NCBI RefSeq assembly: GCF_037153975.1
Contig: NZ_JBBAYJ010000012.1
Span: forward strand, 50,901 to 114,900
Origin: Aquipuribacter sp. SD81
Lineage (GTDB): Bacteria > Actinomycetota > Actinomycetes > Actinomycetales > JBBAYJ01
DNA length: 64,000 nucleotides
Direction: 5' to 3'
Part shown: positions 8,560-15,449 of the stretch, in pieces
Numbering within the stretch: position 1 is the stretch's first letter
Layout of the letters: each line of letters starts with the position of its first letter
Notes under the pieces: model-generated
The model's input: only the letters and a program-made list of their open reading frames with translations
Told to the model about the DNA's origin: nothing
Databases searched by the model: none
Program-made: the position numbers and the translations under genes

Positions 8560-8565
8560 TAGGCT
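8560..8565 (+). promoter_or_regulatory. -10 box of a leaderless promoter (TAGGCT)
   Basis: TAGGCT ends 7 bases before ATG 8573 of the RsiG homologue. Confidence 0.5.
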
Positions 8566-8572
8566 GCGGGAC

Positions 8573-9166
8573 ATGTCGTCGTCCGGTACGCCGTCGCCCG
8601 TGGAGCCGCAGCCCGGTGGGCGGCGCCGTCTCGACCACGTCCTCGCCGAGGACTTCCTCGACGGGCTCGGCGAGATGCCCGTCGAGGACCTGCGCGCCCG
8701 GCGCGCGGAGGCCGAGCAGGAGGAGACCGACCTCAGCTACGCGCGGCGGCTGCTGCACGGCCGGCTCGACCTGCTGCGCGCCGAGCAGCGGGCGCGCCAG
8801 GAGGGCGCGAGCCTCGCCGAGCGCTCGACCGAGGAGCTCGTCGCGAGGCTGGCCCGCACCCTCGCCGACCCGCCCGGGCAGAGCCACGGCCTCGGCCGGC
8901 ACGGGCTGGCCGAGCCGAGCCGCGTCGGGGAGCACCGGCGCGCCGCCGAGGCGGCGGTCGCCGACCCGTCGATCAGCGACCCCGGCTCCCTCGACGACGC
9001 GGGGCTCGCGGCGGCGGTCGAGCGGCTCCAGGCCCTCGCGGACGCCGTCGGCCGCCAGCGGACCGCGGTCCAGCACGCCGCCGACGCCCTCAAGGACGAG
9101 ATCGGGCGCCGCTACCGCGACGGGCTCATGACCGTGGAGGACGCTCTTCCCACGTCCCGCGACTGA
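8573..9166 (+). CDS. rsiG: RsiG-like cyclic-di-GMP-dependent anti-sigma factor
   Basis: A 197-residue helical protein matching RsiG, the anti-sigma factor of WhiG/FliA-type sigma factors, which holds its sigma factor when loaded with c-di-GMP. The RsiG binding pattern E(X)3S(X)2R(X)3Q(X)3D is visible on the first helix as E51, S55, R58, H62, D66 (His for Gln). On the second helix G160, R163, Q167, D171 repeat the pattern with the E/S positions changed. The region between (about residues 90-140) is a hydrophilic linker. ATG 8573 has a leaderless -10 box. The window also encodes two GGDEF-EAL proteins that could set the ligand level. The sigma factor gene is not in the window. Confidence 0.78.
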   Translation: MSSSGTPSPVEPQPGGRRRLDHVLAEDFLDGLGEMPVEDLRARRAEAEQEETDLSYARRLLHGRLDLLRAEQRARQEGASLAERSTEELVARLARTLADPPGQSHGLGRHGLAEPSRVGEHRRAAEAAVADPSISDPGSLDDAGLAAAVERLQALADAVGRQRTAVQHAADALKDEIGRRYRDGLMTVEDALPTSRD

Positions 9167-9198
9167 GTCCGCGCCGCGCCCGCGCGCGCGCCATCCGG

Positions 9199-9640
9199 CC
9201 GGATTCCGGACGTCCCGACCACCCGCGGCCCTCATCGCGCGCGTCTCCCCCGGAATCCGGACGTCCCGACCACCCGCGGCCCTCCTCACGCGCGTCTCCC
9301 CCGGAATCCGGACGTCCCGACCACACGCCGCCCTCCTCACGCACGTCTCCCCCGGAATCCGGACGTCCCGACCACCCGGGGCCCTCATCGCGCGCGTCTC
9401 CCCCCGGAATCCGGACGTCCCGACCGCGGGCGACCCTCCTCACGCGTCCCTCCCCCGGAATCCGGACGTCCCGACCACCCACGGCCCCCCTCACGTGCGT
9501 CTCCCCCCGGAATCCGGACGTCCCGACCACACGCGGCCCTCATCGCGCGCGTCACCCCCGGAATCCGGACGTCCCGACCACACGCGGCCCTCATCACGCG
9601 CCACCTCGCCCGGAATCCGGACGCCCCGACCACACGCGCC
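9199..9640. repeat. Nine-copy tandem repeat, 51-52 bp unit
   Basis: Nine units start at 9199, 9250, 9301, 9352, 9404, 9455, 9507, 9558 and 9610. Each has a nearly constant core (CCGGAATCCGGACGTCC, then CGACCAC) and a more variable remainder based on CGCGGCCCTCATCGCGCGCG. The core contains the perfect palindromes TCCGGA and GGACGTCC. The first unit differs (GGATTCC) and the last has GACGCCCC. Step sizes alternate between 51 and 52, so the reading frame is not kept. It fills most of the gene-free stretch 9167-9728. No flanking terminal repeats were seen. Confidence 0.95.
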
Positions 9641-9691
9641 CGCGGCCACGACCGCACGAGCGCCAGGTGTCGGCGGTCACACCTCTGCCGC

Positions 9692-9716
9692 TTGCAATTG
9701 CTAGCACTCTGCTAGC
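9692..9716. promoter_or_regulatory. Candidate operator of the XRE regulator
   Basis: A perfect inverted repeat GCTAGCA-CTC-TGCTAGC (9700-9716), preceded by TTGCAATTG (9692-9700), which is itself nearly palindromic. It ends 12 bases before GTG 9729, where it would overlap the promoter, so autoregulation by the downstream helix-turn-helix protein is the simplest reading. It is A/T-rich relative to the surroundings. Confidence 0.5.
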
Positions 9717-9728
9717 AGGCTGGACCAC

Positions 9729-10271
9729 GTGAGCAGGAAGCAGCCGCGCGCGGACGGGACGGTCGGTCCCGGGTCCCGTCGGGTTGCGGTCACGGGGTCC
9801 GTCCAGGGCGTCGTGAGCGATGCCGTCACGGAGGCCGTCACGGCCGTCGGTGGCGCGGTCGGTGGGGCGCGGACACGCGTCGGCGACCTCGGCGGCTTCC
9901 TGCGCGAGCAGCGGCAGCAGGCGCGCATGTCCCTGCGGCAGCTGGCCGACGCCGCCGGCGTCAGCAACCCCTACCTCAGCCAGGTCGAGCGCGGTCTGCG
10001 CCGGCCGAGTGCGGAGGTGCTCCAGCAGATCGCCAAGGGGCTCGAGATCTCGGCCGAGGCGCTGTACGTGCGCGCCGGCCTGCTCGAGCAGGCCGAGGCC
10101 TCCGAGGTGCCGGCCGCCGTCGCGGCGGACCCGCACCTGAGCGAGCGGCAGAAGCGCGTGCTGCTCGACGTCTACGCCAGCTTCGTCACGGCCGGCCCGG
10201 CCGAGGCGCCACCCGCCGAGCGGGCCGGAACCACCGGCACCACCCCCGACATCCCACGGAGGAACGCATGA
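9729..10271 (+). CDS. XRE-family transcriptional regulator (Rv0474-like)
   Basis: A 180-residue DNA-binding protein. Residues about 57-118 form the Cro/C1 helix-turn-helix (FLREQRQQARMSLRQLADAA, VSNPYLSQVERGLRRPS, LQQIAKGLEISAEALYVRAG). The N-terminal 50 residues are low complexity, and the tail (AADPHLSERQKRVLLDVY) is a short helical motif. The order regulator / HbhA-like protein / DUF2516 matches the Rv0474-Rv0475-Rv0476 block of Mycobacterium tuberculosis. Its stop overlaps the HbhA-like start (ATGA). An inverted repeat just upstream suggests self-control. Confidence 0.85.
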   Translation: MSRKQPRADGTVGPGSRRVAVTGSVQGVVSDAVTEAVTAVGGAVGGARTRVGDLGGFLREQRQQARMSLRQLADAAGVSNPYLSQVERGLRRPSAEVLQQIAKGLEISAEALYVRAGLLEQAEASEVPAAVAADPHLSERQKRVLLDVYASFVTAGPAEAPPAERAGTTGTTPDIPRRNA

Positions 10272-11119
10272 GCACCACCACCACCGACCAGACCCGCAAG
10301 GCCGTCGTCGACGCCGCCACCACCGGCGCGTACCTCGCCATCGGCGCGACGGACCTCGTCGTCGCGCGGCTGCGCGAGGCGGCCGGCGCCGCCGACAAGG
10401 CCCGCGAGCAGGTCCACGCCGTCGACACCCGCGAGCTGCCCGCCAAGGTCTCGCAGTCGCTCCAGCAGCTGCCGACCCGGGCCGTGAGCGCGGCCCTCGA
10501 CCTCGCCGGCCGCGCCGAGAAGCAGGTCGACACCCTCGCCGCGCGCGGCAAGGACGTGGCCGTCCGCATCCGCCGCCAGCGCGCGTCGGAGGAGCTCGTC
10601 CGCCGCAGCAAGGTCGCGGTCAGCCGCACCAAGGCGGCCGTCACCACCGTGCGGGGCGCGGCCACCAGCACCGCCGCCGCCGGTGTCGCCACGGTCGCGG
10701 CCGAGGTCGCCGACACCGCGTCGGAGGCCGCGGGCGCCGCGACGACCACGACGGGCCGCGCTCGGCGCACCGCGCGCACCGGCACCTCGGGCACGGGCAG
10801 CCGCACCACCGCCAGCAAGACCACCGCCACGAAGACCACCGCGAGGAAGACCACCGCCAAGTCGACGACCCCGCGGACCACCGCCGCCGGGAAGTCGACG
10901 GCCCGGACCGACGGCACCCCGGCCGCGAAGCGCACGACGACGCGCACGGGCACCGCGCGCACCGGCTCCCGGGCCGCCGCGGCCGAGGCGCGAGAGGCGG
11001 CCGCCGAGCGGAGCTCGCAGGCGCGTTCGGCGGTCAAGGCCGCGGCGACCAGCGCGAGCAAGGCCGCCGAAGCCGCGGGCGACGCCGTCACCGCGGGCTC
11101 GGAGAAGCTCGGCGACTGA
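10268..11119 (+). CDS. HbhA-like (heparin-binding hemagglutinin family) protein
   Basis: A 283-residue protein with the HbhA plan: a helical N-terminal domain (about residues 1-140; AYLAIGATDLVVARLREAAG, TRAVSAALDLAGRAEKQVD) followed by a basic, low-complexity tail. Here the mycobacterial Lys/Pro/Ala tail is replaced by Thr-rich repeats such as SKTTATKTTARKTTAKSTT and a second Ala-rich helical end. Family members sit at the cell surface or bind membranes and nucleic acids; which applies here is unclear. A GGAGG site precedes ATG 10268, which overlaps the regulator's stop. A 12-bp tandem repeat and a hairpin terminator follow. Confidence 0.75.
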   Translation: MSTTTTDQTRKAVVDAATTGAYLAIGATDLVVARLREAAGAADKAREQVHAVDTRELPAKVSQSLQQLPTRAVSAALDLAGRAEKQVDTLAARGKDVAVRIRRQRASEELVRRSKVAVSRTKAAVTTVRGAATSTAAAGVATVAAEVADTASEAAGAATTTTGRARRTARTGTSGTGSRTTASKTTATKTTARKTTAKSTTPRTTAAGKSTARTDGTPAAKRTTTRTGTARTGSRAAAAEAREAAAERSSQARSAVKAAATSASKAAEAAGDAVTAGSEKLGD

Positions 11120-11192
11120 CCCGGCGACCGGCCCGGCGACCGGCCCGGCGACCGGCCCGGCGACCGGCCCGGCGACCGGCCCGGCGACCGGC
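11120..11192 (+). repeat. 12-bp tandem repeat (GGCCCGGCGACC), six copies
   Basis: CCGGCGACC recurs at 11121, 11133, 11145, 11157, 11169 and 11181, exactly 12 bases apart, starting directly after the HbhA-like stop codon. It is non-coding. The unit differs by one base from the coding 12-bp repeat at 24148-24207. Confidence 0.9.
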
Positions 11193-11255
11193 CGGGCGAA
11201 CGACGGCGACCGACGGCGACCGACCGGACGACCGTCGGCCGCAACCGGACCCTCA

Positions 11256-11285
11256 GGCCCCGCGCACCGCCCGGTGCGCGGGGCC
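11256..11285 (+). terminator. Hairpin terminator after the HbhA-like operon
   Basis: A perfect 13-bp stem (11256-11268 with 11273-11285), 4-base loop, followed by TTCCC. It separates the HbhA-like operon from the DUF2516 gene, whose own -10 box lies just downstream. Confidence 0.8.
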
Positions 11286-11312
11286 TTCCCGTGCCGTCGG
11301 GACCGGCTCGCC

Positions 11313-11318
11313 TACCCT
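11313..11318 (+). promoter_or_regulatory. -10 box of a leaderless promoter (TACCCT)
   Basis: TACCCT ends 7 bases before GTG 11326 of the DUF2516 gene. Confidence 0.5.
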
Positions 11319-11325
11319 GACCGTC

Positions 11326-11646
11326 GTGGACTTCCTCGGCACCGCGCAGGGCCTCGTGCTGTACGCGCTCACGCTCGCGGCCTTCGCGATCTGCGTGTGG
11401 GCCCTCGTCGACGCGCTGCGCCGGCCCGCGGCGGCCTTCGAGTACGCCGGCAAGCGGACCAAGCGGTTCTGGTCGATCCTGCTCGCCGTCGCGGTCGCGC
11501 TCGCCTTCGTGTCGATCGGCGGCGGCTTCTTCTTCGTCGTCATCGCCGTGGTCGCCGCGGGGGTGTACCTCGCCGACGTCCGGCCGGCCGTGCGCACGTA
11601 CGGCGGCGGCGGGGCGGGCGGTCGCGGGCCCTACGGCGGCTGGTGA
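11326..11646 (+). CDS. DUF2516 family membrane protein
   Basis: A 106-residue membrane protein with three hydrophobic segments: LVLYALTLAAFAICVWALVD, FWSILLAVAVALAFVSIGGG and FFFVVIAVVAAGVYLADVRP, separated by a basic loop (EYAGKRTKRF) and closed by a Gly-rich tail. This is the DUF2516 pattern, and the position after an HbhA-like gene is the same as in mycobacteria (Rv0476). The leaderless -10 box supports GTG 11326. Function unknown. Confidence 0.85.
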   Translation: MDFLGTAQGLVLYALTLAAFAICVWALVDALRRPAAAFEYAGKRTKRFWSILLAVAVALAFVSIGGGFFFVVIAVVAAGVYLADVRPAVRTYGGGGAGGRGPYGGW

Positions 11647-11656
11647 CCCGGCCGCC

Positions 11657-12103
11657 GTGCGCGCCGTCGTCCAGCGGGTGACCCGCGCGGCCGTCGACGT
11701 CGTCCACCCCGACGGCCGCGTCGAGCGGACCGGTGAGCTCGACGGGCCGGGACTGCTCGTGCTGGTCGGCGTCGGACACGACGACGGTCCCGAGCAGGTC
11801 CGCTGGCTCGCCGACAAGCTGAGCGGGCTGCGCGTGCTGCGCGAGGAGCGCTCGGTCCTCGACCCGCCGGGCGCGGGGGTGCTCCTCGTCAGCCAGTTCA
11901 CGCTCCTGGGGGACGTCCGTCGCGGTCGCCGCCCGACGTGGGCGGCGGCGGCCCCGCCGCCGGTCGCCGCCCCGCTCGTCGACGCCCTCGCCGACGCGCT
12001 GCGCTCGCGCGGCGTCGAGGTCGCCACCGGGCGGTTCGGGGCCGACATGCGCGTCGACCTCGTCAACGACGGCCCCGTCACCCTCGTCGTCGACACCCCC
12101 TGA
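11657..12103 (+). CDS. dtd: D-aminoacyl-tRNA deacylase
   Basis: A 148-residue enzyme that hydrolyses D-amino acids (and mischarged glycine) from tRNA. It begins with the family-typical MRAVVQRVTRAAVDV. The catalytic patches are LLVSQFTLLGDVRRGRRPTW (SQ-containing motif) and LVNDGPVTLVVDTP (the Gly-cis-Pro containing GPVT motif). Length and ends are full. It begins 10 bases after the DUF2516 stop and is probably co-transcribed. No sign of transfer or damage. Confidence 0.95.
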   Translation: MRAVVQRVTRAAVDVVHPDGRVERTGELDGPGLLVLVGVGHDDGPEQVRWLADKLSGLRVLREERSVLDPPGAGVLLVSQFTLLGDVRRGRRPTWAAAAPPPVAAPLVDALADALRSRGVEVATGRFGADMRVDLVNDGPVTLVVDTP

Positions 12104-12183
12104 GCCGGGCGGTCGGCCCGCGTCCCCCAAAGAGAGGACACGGTGACGACGGTGTGACTCTCCCGTTCCCGCAACGTCCGACA

Positions 12184-12266
12184 TATGCTTGTGACACCAG
12201 CCGGCAGGCAGGGGCAAGGGGAAGCAAGGGCGGTACCCGGACCGGGGGGTCACGGGTACCGCCCTT
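12184..12266 (+). ncRNA. Candidate small RNA or RNA leader with strong 3' hairpin
   Basis: In the 261-base gap after dtd, a TATGCT -10-like box (12184-12189) is followed, about 37 bases on, by a perfect 14-bp hairpin (12226-12239 with 12253-12266) with a 13-base loop containing GGGGGG. Read on the other strand the loop has six C, reminiscent of actinobacterial 6C RNA, though only one such loop is visible. The downstream response regulator starts 99 bases later. The element could be an independent RNA, a leader attenuator, or just the dtd terminator. Confidence 0.4.
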
Positions 12267-12364
12267 CTCCGTGCCGGGCCTGCCGTGTCCGTGCGCGACG
12301 GACCACCCCGGTGGCAGGCTGAGGCGCAGACCGAACGTCCCGAGGCCCCCCAGGAGCAGCACGT

Positions 12365-13060
12365 ATGTCCCCGCTCGACGAGGACCGGACCGTCGTGGTG
12401 GCGGCCGTGGACGACCACGTGCCCGTGCGACGGGGTCTCGCGGCGATGCTCGACGACGCGCCCGGGATCACCGTCGCCGCGACCGCCGACAGCGTCACCG
12501 CCCTGCTCGCCGCGACCGACGGCCTCACGGGGGTCGACGTCGTGCTGCTCGACCTCCACCTCGACGACGGGTCGCGTCCCGCTGCCAACGTCGCGGTGCT
12601 CGTGGCGGCCGGCGCCGACGTCCTCGTCTACTCCAGCCTCACCGACCCGGGACTGCTGCGGGAGGCGCTGGTCGCGGGTGCGCTCGGGGTCGTCCACAAG
12701 GGCCAGGACGCCGACGTCCTCGTCGCCGCCGTGCGCGACGCGGCCGCCGGTCAGCCGCTGCTCACCACCGAGTGGGCCGCCACTCTCGACGCGGCACGCG
12801 GGTCCGGGCGTCCCGCGCTGTCCGAGCGCGAGACCGAGGCGCTGTCGCTGTACGCGAGCGGCCTGCCGATGAAGTCCGCGGCCCGGCGCATGGACATCAG
12901 CCTCGGGTCGTTCCGCGAGTACCTCCTGCGCGTGCGACGCAAGTACGCCGACGTCGACCGACCCGCCACGACGAAGCTCGACCTCTACCACCGGGCGGTC
13001 GAGGACGGCTACGTCGCCACCCCCCGCCACGGGGGCGGCGGCGCGGGCGCCGCGGGCTGA
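12365..13060 (+). CDS. Response regulator (NarL/LuxR type)
   Basis: A 231-residue two-component regulator. The receiver shows the acidic pair AAVDDHVPVRRGL (about D16/D17), the phospho-acceptor Asp in VVLLDLHLDDGS (about D62) and the conserved Lys in GVVHKGQDAD. The output domain is LSERETEALSLYASGLPMKS, AARRMDISLGSFREYLLRVR, a diverged LuxR-type helix-turn-helix in which the usual IA..L..S..TV pattern is altered. AGGAG precedes ATG 12365. It forms an operon with the kinase at 13071 and a kinase-like protein at 14333. The signal is unknown. Confidence 0.88.
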   Translation: MSPLDEDRTVVVAAVDDHVPVRRGLAAMLDDAPGITVAATADSVTALLAATDGLTGVDVVLLDLHLDDGSRPAANVAVLVAAGADVLVYSSLTDPGLLREALVAGALGVVHKGQDADVLVAAVRDAAAGQPLLTTEWAATLDAARGSGRPALSERETEALSLYASGLPMKSAARRMDISLGSFREYLLRVRRKYADVDRPATTKLDLYHRAVEDGYVATPRHGGGGAGAAG

Positions 13061-13070
13061 CAGGACGACC

Positions 13071-14336
13071 GTGGCCTCCTCCGCGCAGGCGCCCGCTGCC
13101 ACCGTCGCCGCGCCCGACCCCTCCGGCACCGCCGAGGTGCCCGGAGCCGACCCGACGGCCGCGACGGCACCCGGCACCGCCGCCGTCTCGAGCATGCTGG
13201 CCCGGCTCGCCGGCGTCCTGGTCGTCCTCACCGTGCCGGCCTGGGGCCACGGCGCACTGGACCAGCGCGACTTCCTCGCCGGCTGGTGGCAGGTGCTCGC
13301 CGTCCTCGGCATCTGCGTCCCGGCCGCGTGGCTCGTCGTGCTGTCGCTGCGCCGGGCCGGCGACATCCGGGCCGCCGCCGCCTGGCTGTCCGTGGGGACG
13401 CTGGCCTGCCTCGTGCTGTGGGAGGAGGGCGTGACGGACGAGGCCCGGGCCGCGCAGGGCCTGCCCTGGCTGTGGCTCGTGCTGCCGCTCACGACCCTCG
13501 TGCTCGCCTCACTCGGCTCCGTGCCCCTCAGCACGGGGTACGGGCTCGTCGTCGGCACCGCGTACGCCGTCGTGCGCGTCCAGCCGGTCGGCGGCGGCGG
13601 GACCGTCGTCACCGCGGTGCTGGAGCTCGTCCTCATCGTCGGGCTGTCCGCCGGGCCGGCCGTCCTCGTCGTCGGCGCCCGCCGCGCCGCGGCCCGGCTC
13701 GACGCGGTCGCCGCGCGGGCCGCGGAGGAGAGCACGGCCGCGGCGCGGGCGGCCGCCGCGCTCGCCACCCGGCGCGAGCTCGACGCCGCGGTGCACGACA
13801 CCGTCCTCGCGGCGCTGCACACGGCCGTGCACGACCCGGGCGCCCCGGAGCTGCCGTCGCTGGCCGAGCGCGCCCTCACCACGCTGAGCTCGGTCCCGGA
13901 CCCGGCCGGTGACGAGCCGGTGAGCGGCGAGGCCGTGGGCCGACGGCTGCAGGAGAGCCTCGCCGCGGTGGCCCCCGAGGCCGACCTCGACGTGCGCGGC
14001 GGCCCGGCCGTCCCCGCGGTGGTCGCCCGCGCCCTCACCGAGGCGGCGCTGGAGGCGGCCCGAAACGCGCGACGGCACGGCGGGGGCGCGGGCGGCGCGC
14101 CGGACATCACCGTCGAGGTGCGGCCGAGCGGCGACGGACGCGGCCTCGTCGTCGTCGTGCACGACGACGGCGTCGGGTTCGACCCGGCGCTCGTCGCCCC
14201 CCACCGGATGGGGCTGGCCGTGTCGGTGCGCGCCCGCATGGCCCGGGTGGGAGGCGAGGCGGAGCTGGTGACGGCGACCGGCTCGGGCACGACCGTCCGG
14301 CTGTCGTGGCGGCCCGGCGGGGAGGCGTCCCCGTGA
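13071..14336 (+). CDS. Membrane sensor histidine kinase (HPK7/NarL-partner type)
   Basis: A 421-residue membrane kinase. About five membrane spans (residues about 42-205) lead to a coiled-coil rich in Ala/Arg, then the phospho-acceptor segment RRELDAAVHDTVLAAL (His about 242). The ATPase domain has an N-box-like ALEAARNARRHGG, the G1 box VHDDGVGFDP, a GLAVSVRARM segment and GSGTTVRLSW. It lacks an obvious extracellular domain, so sensing may be within the membrane. It lies 10 bases after the response regulator and overlaps the next gene by 4 bases, giving a three-gene signalling operon. Confidence 0.86.
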   Translation: MASSAQAPAATVAAPDPSGTAEVPGADPTAATAPGTAAVSSMLARLAGVLVVLTVPAWGHGALDQRDFLAGWWQVLAVLGICVPAAWLVVLSLRRAGDIRAAAAWLSVGTLACLVLWEEGVTDEARAAQGLPWLWLVLPLTTLVLASLGSVPLSTGYGLVVGTAYAVVRVQPVGGGGTVVTAVLELVLIVGLSAGPAVLVVGARRAAARLDAVAARAAEESTAAARAAAALATRRELDAAVHDTVLAALHTAVHDPGAPELPSLAERALTTLSSVPDPAGDEPVSGEAVGRRLQESLAAVAPEADLDVRGGPAVPAVVARALTEAALEAARNARRHGGGAGGAPDITVEVRPSGDGRGLVVVVHDDGVGFDPALVAPHRMGLAVSVRARMARVGGEAELVTATGSGTTVRLSWRPGGEASP

Positions 14337-15439
14337 TCGACCGGCTGCCCGCACGGGTGGTCGTCGTCGCGGCGGCCGCCATCGTCGTCAGCCTGGGTGC
14401 GCTCGGGGCGCTCAGCATCGGCGACGTCCGGAGCCCCGCGCTGTACGCGCTCGCGCTCGCGCTCGGCCTCGCCAGCTCCGTGTCCGTGGTCCTGCGGTGG
14501 CCACCGGAGCGGGCGCGTGCGATCGCGACCGGCGTGGCGGTCGCGGTCGTCGCCATCGGCCTGCTCGTCGTGGCGGTCCTGCCGGACGACCGGCCCGGCT
14601 ACGCGCTGTGGTACCCGGCCTTCGTCTGGCTGCCGCTGAGCGGCCTGGCGCTGCGCGGCCACCCCCGCCTCGCCCTCGCCGCGGCCGTGGCGAGCGCCGC
14701 CACGACGGTCGGCTGGGCGTGGCAGGAGCCCGGTGTCGCCCCGGTGCAGGACGGCCTGTACCGGGTCGTCTCGCCGACGGCGGTCGTCGTGGTCGCCGTC
14801 GGGATCCACCTGCTCGTGCAGCAGAACGCCCGCGCGGTCGAGCGGGCCCGGGCCGCCCGGGCCGCCGCGGCCCGCGCGCGCGCCGCCTCGCTCGCGGCCG
14901 CCGAGGAGCGACGGCAGCACCTGCAGCAGGTCGAGCAGATCGCCGTGCCCGTCCTGCGCCGCCTCGCCGAGGGCGACCCGGTCGACGCGCGCCTGGCCAC
15001 GGAGTGCCGGCTGCTCGAGGCCGCCGTCCGCGACGGCATCCGCGGGCGGCACGTCGTCGACCCGTCGGTGCGCGACAGCGTGTGGGCCGCCCGCAGCCGG
15101 GGGGTCGAGGTCGTGCTGCTCGACGACTCCGGCACCGAGCCCGGTGACGACCCGCCCCCCATCGCGCAGGCGGTCCGCCGCTGCCTCGTCGAGCTCGTGG
15201 AGAAGGTCGAGGCCGGCGTCCTCACGGTGCGCCTGTCCTCGCCGGAGGACGGCACGCTCGTCGTCGTCGCGCCTGACGCGGCGGACCTCGCGGACCGCTG
15301 CCGACGCACGCTGCAGGAGCGCGGGACCGGTGACGCCGTCGTCGACGTCGAGCCCGTGGAGCGCGGGTCGTCGGAGATGGTGGTGACGGTGTCGACCGCC
15401 CTCGCACCGGCCCCGGCCGGGACCCGGCAGGCGGTCTGA
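14333..15439 (+). CDS. Membrane protein, histidine-kinase-like accessory of the two-component operon
   Basis: A 368-residue protein. Five or six N-terminal spans (from VVVVAAAAIVVSLGALGALS) resemble the membrane part of the preceding kinase. Then come a coiled-coil (ARAARAAAARARAASLAAAE ERRQHLQQ) and a soluble region. In that region I find neither the phospho-acceptor motif nor the N and G boxes of an ATPase, so it is unlikely to be an active kinase. GTG 14333 overlaps the kinase stop. It may sense the signal or modulate the kinase; this is inference from operon position. Confidence 0.7.
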   Translation: MIDRLPARVVVVAAAAIVVSLGALGALSIGDVRSPALYALALALGLASSVSVVLRWPPERARAIATGVAVAVVAIGLLVVAVLPDDRPGYALWYPAFVWLPLSGLALRGHPRLALAAAVASAATTVGWAWQEPGVAPVQDGLYRVVSPTAVVVVAVGIHLLVQQNARAVERARAARAAAARARAASLAAAEERRQHLQQVEQIAVPVLRRLAEGDPVDARLATECRLLEAAVRDGIRGRHVVDPSVRDSVWAARSRGVEVVLLDDSGTEPGDDPPPIAQAVRRCLVELVEKVEAGVLTVRLSSPEDGTLVVVAPDAADLADRCRRTLQERGTGDAVVDVEPVERGSSEMVVTVSTALAPAPAGTRQAV

Positions 15440-15449
15440 CGCGCGTCCG

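Noticed and set aside
6509..9388. Very long minus-strand open frame, about 960 codons
   Set aside because: It lies antisense to ygfZ, the BKACE gene and the RsiG gene, is Arg/Pro/Ala-rich and matches nothing; it is a shadow of GC-rich codon bias.
9199..9640. The 51-bp repeats as a CRISPR array
   Set aside because: The segments between cores are themselves similar to one another, so they are not unrelated spacers, and no cas genes are present.
9126..9657. Minus-strand frames through the 51-bp repeats (GRPDSGG-type repeat proteins)
   Set aside because: Unit steps alternate between 51 and 52 bases, so no single frame runs through the array, and no ribosome site is placed before these frames.
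10186..12174. Minus-strand frame over the HbhA-like gene with repeated Gly-Arg-Ser-Pro
   Set aside because: The repeats merely reflect the 12-bp DNA repeat after the HbhA-like gene read in antisense.
11540..15052. Minus-strand open frame of more than 1,100 codons
   Set aside because: Antisense to dtd and the two-component operon, with low-complexity composition; the plus-strand proteins carry complete family motifs.
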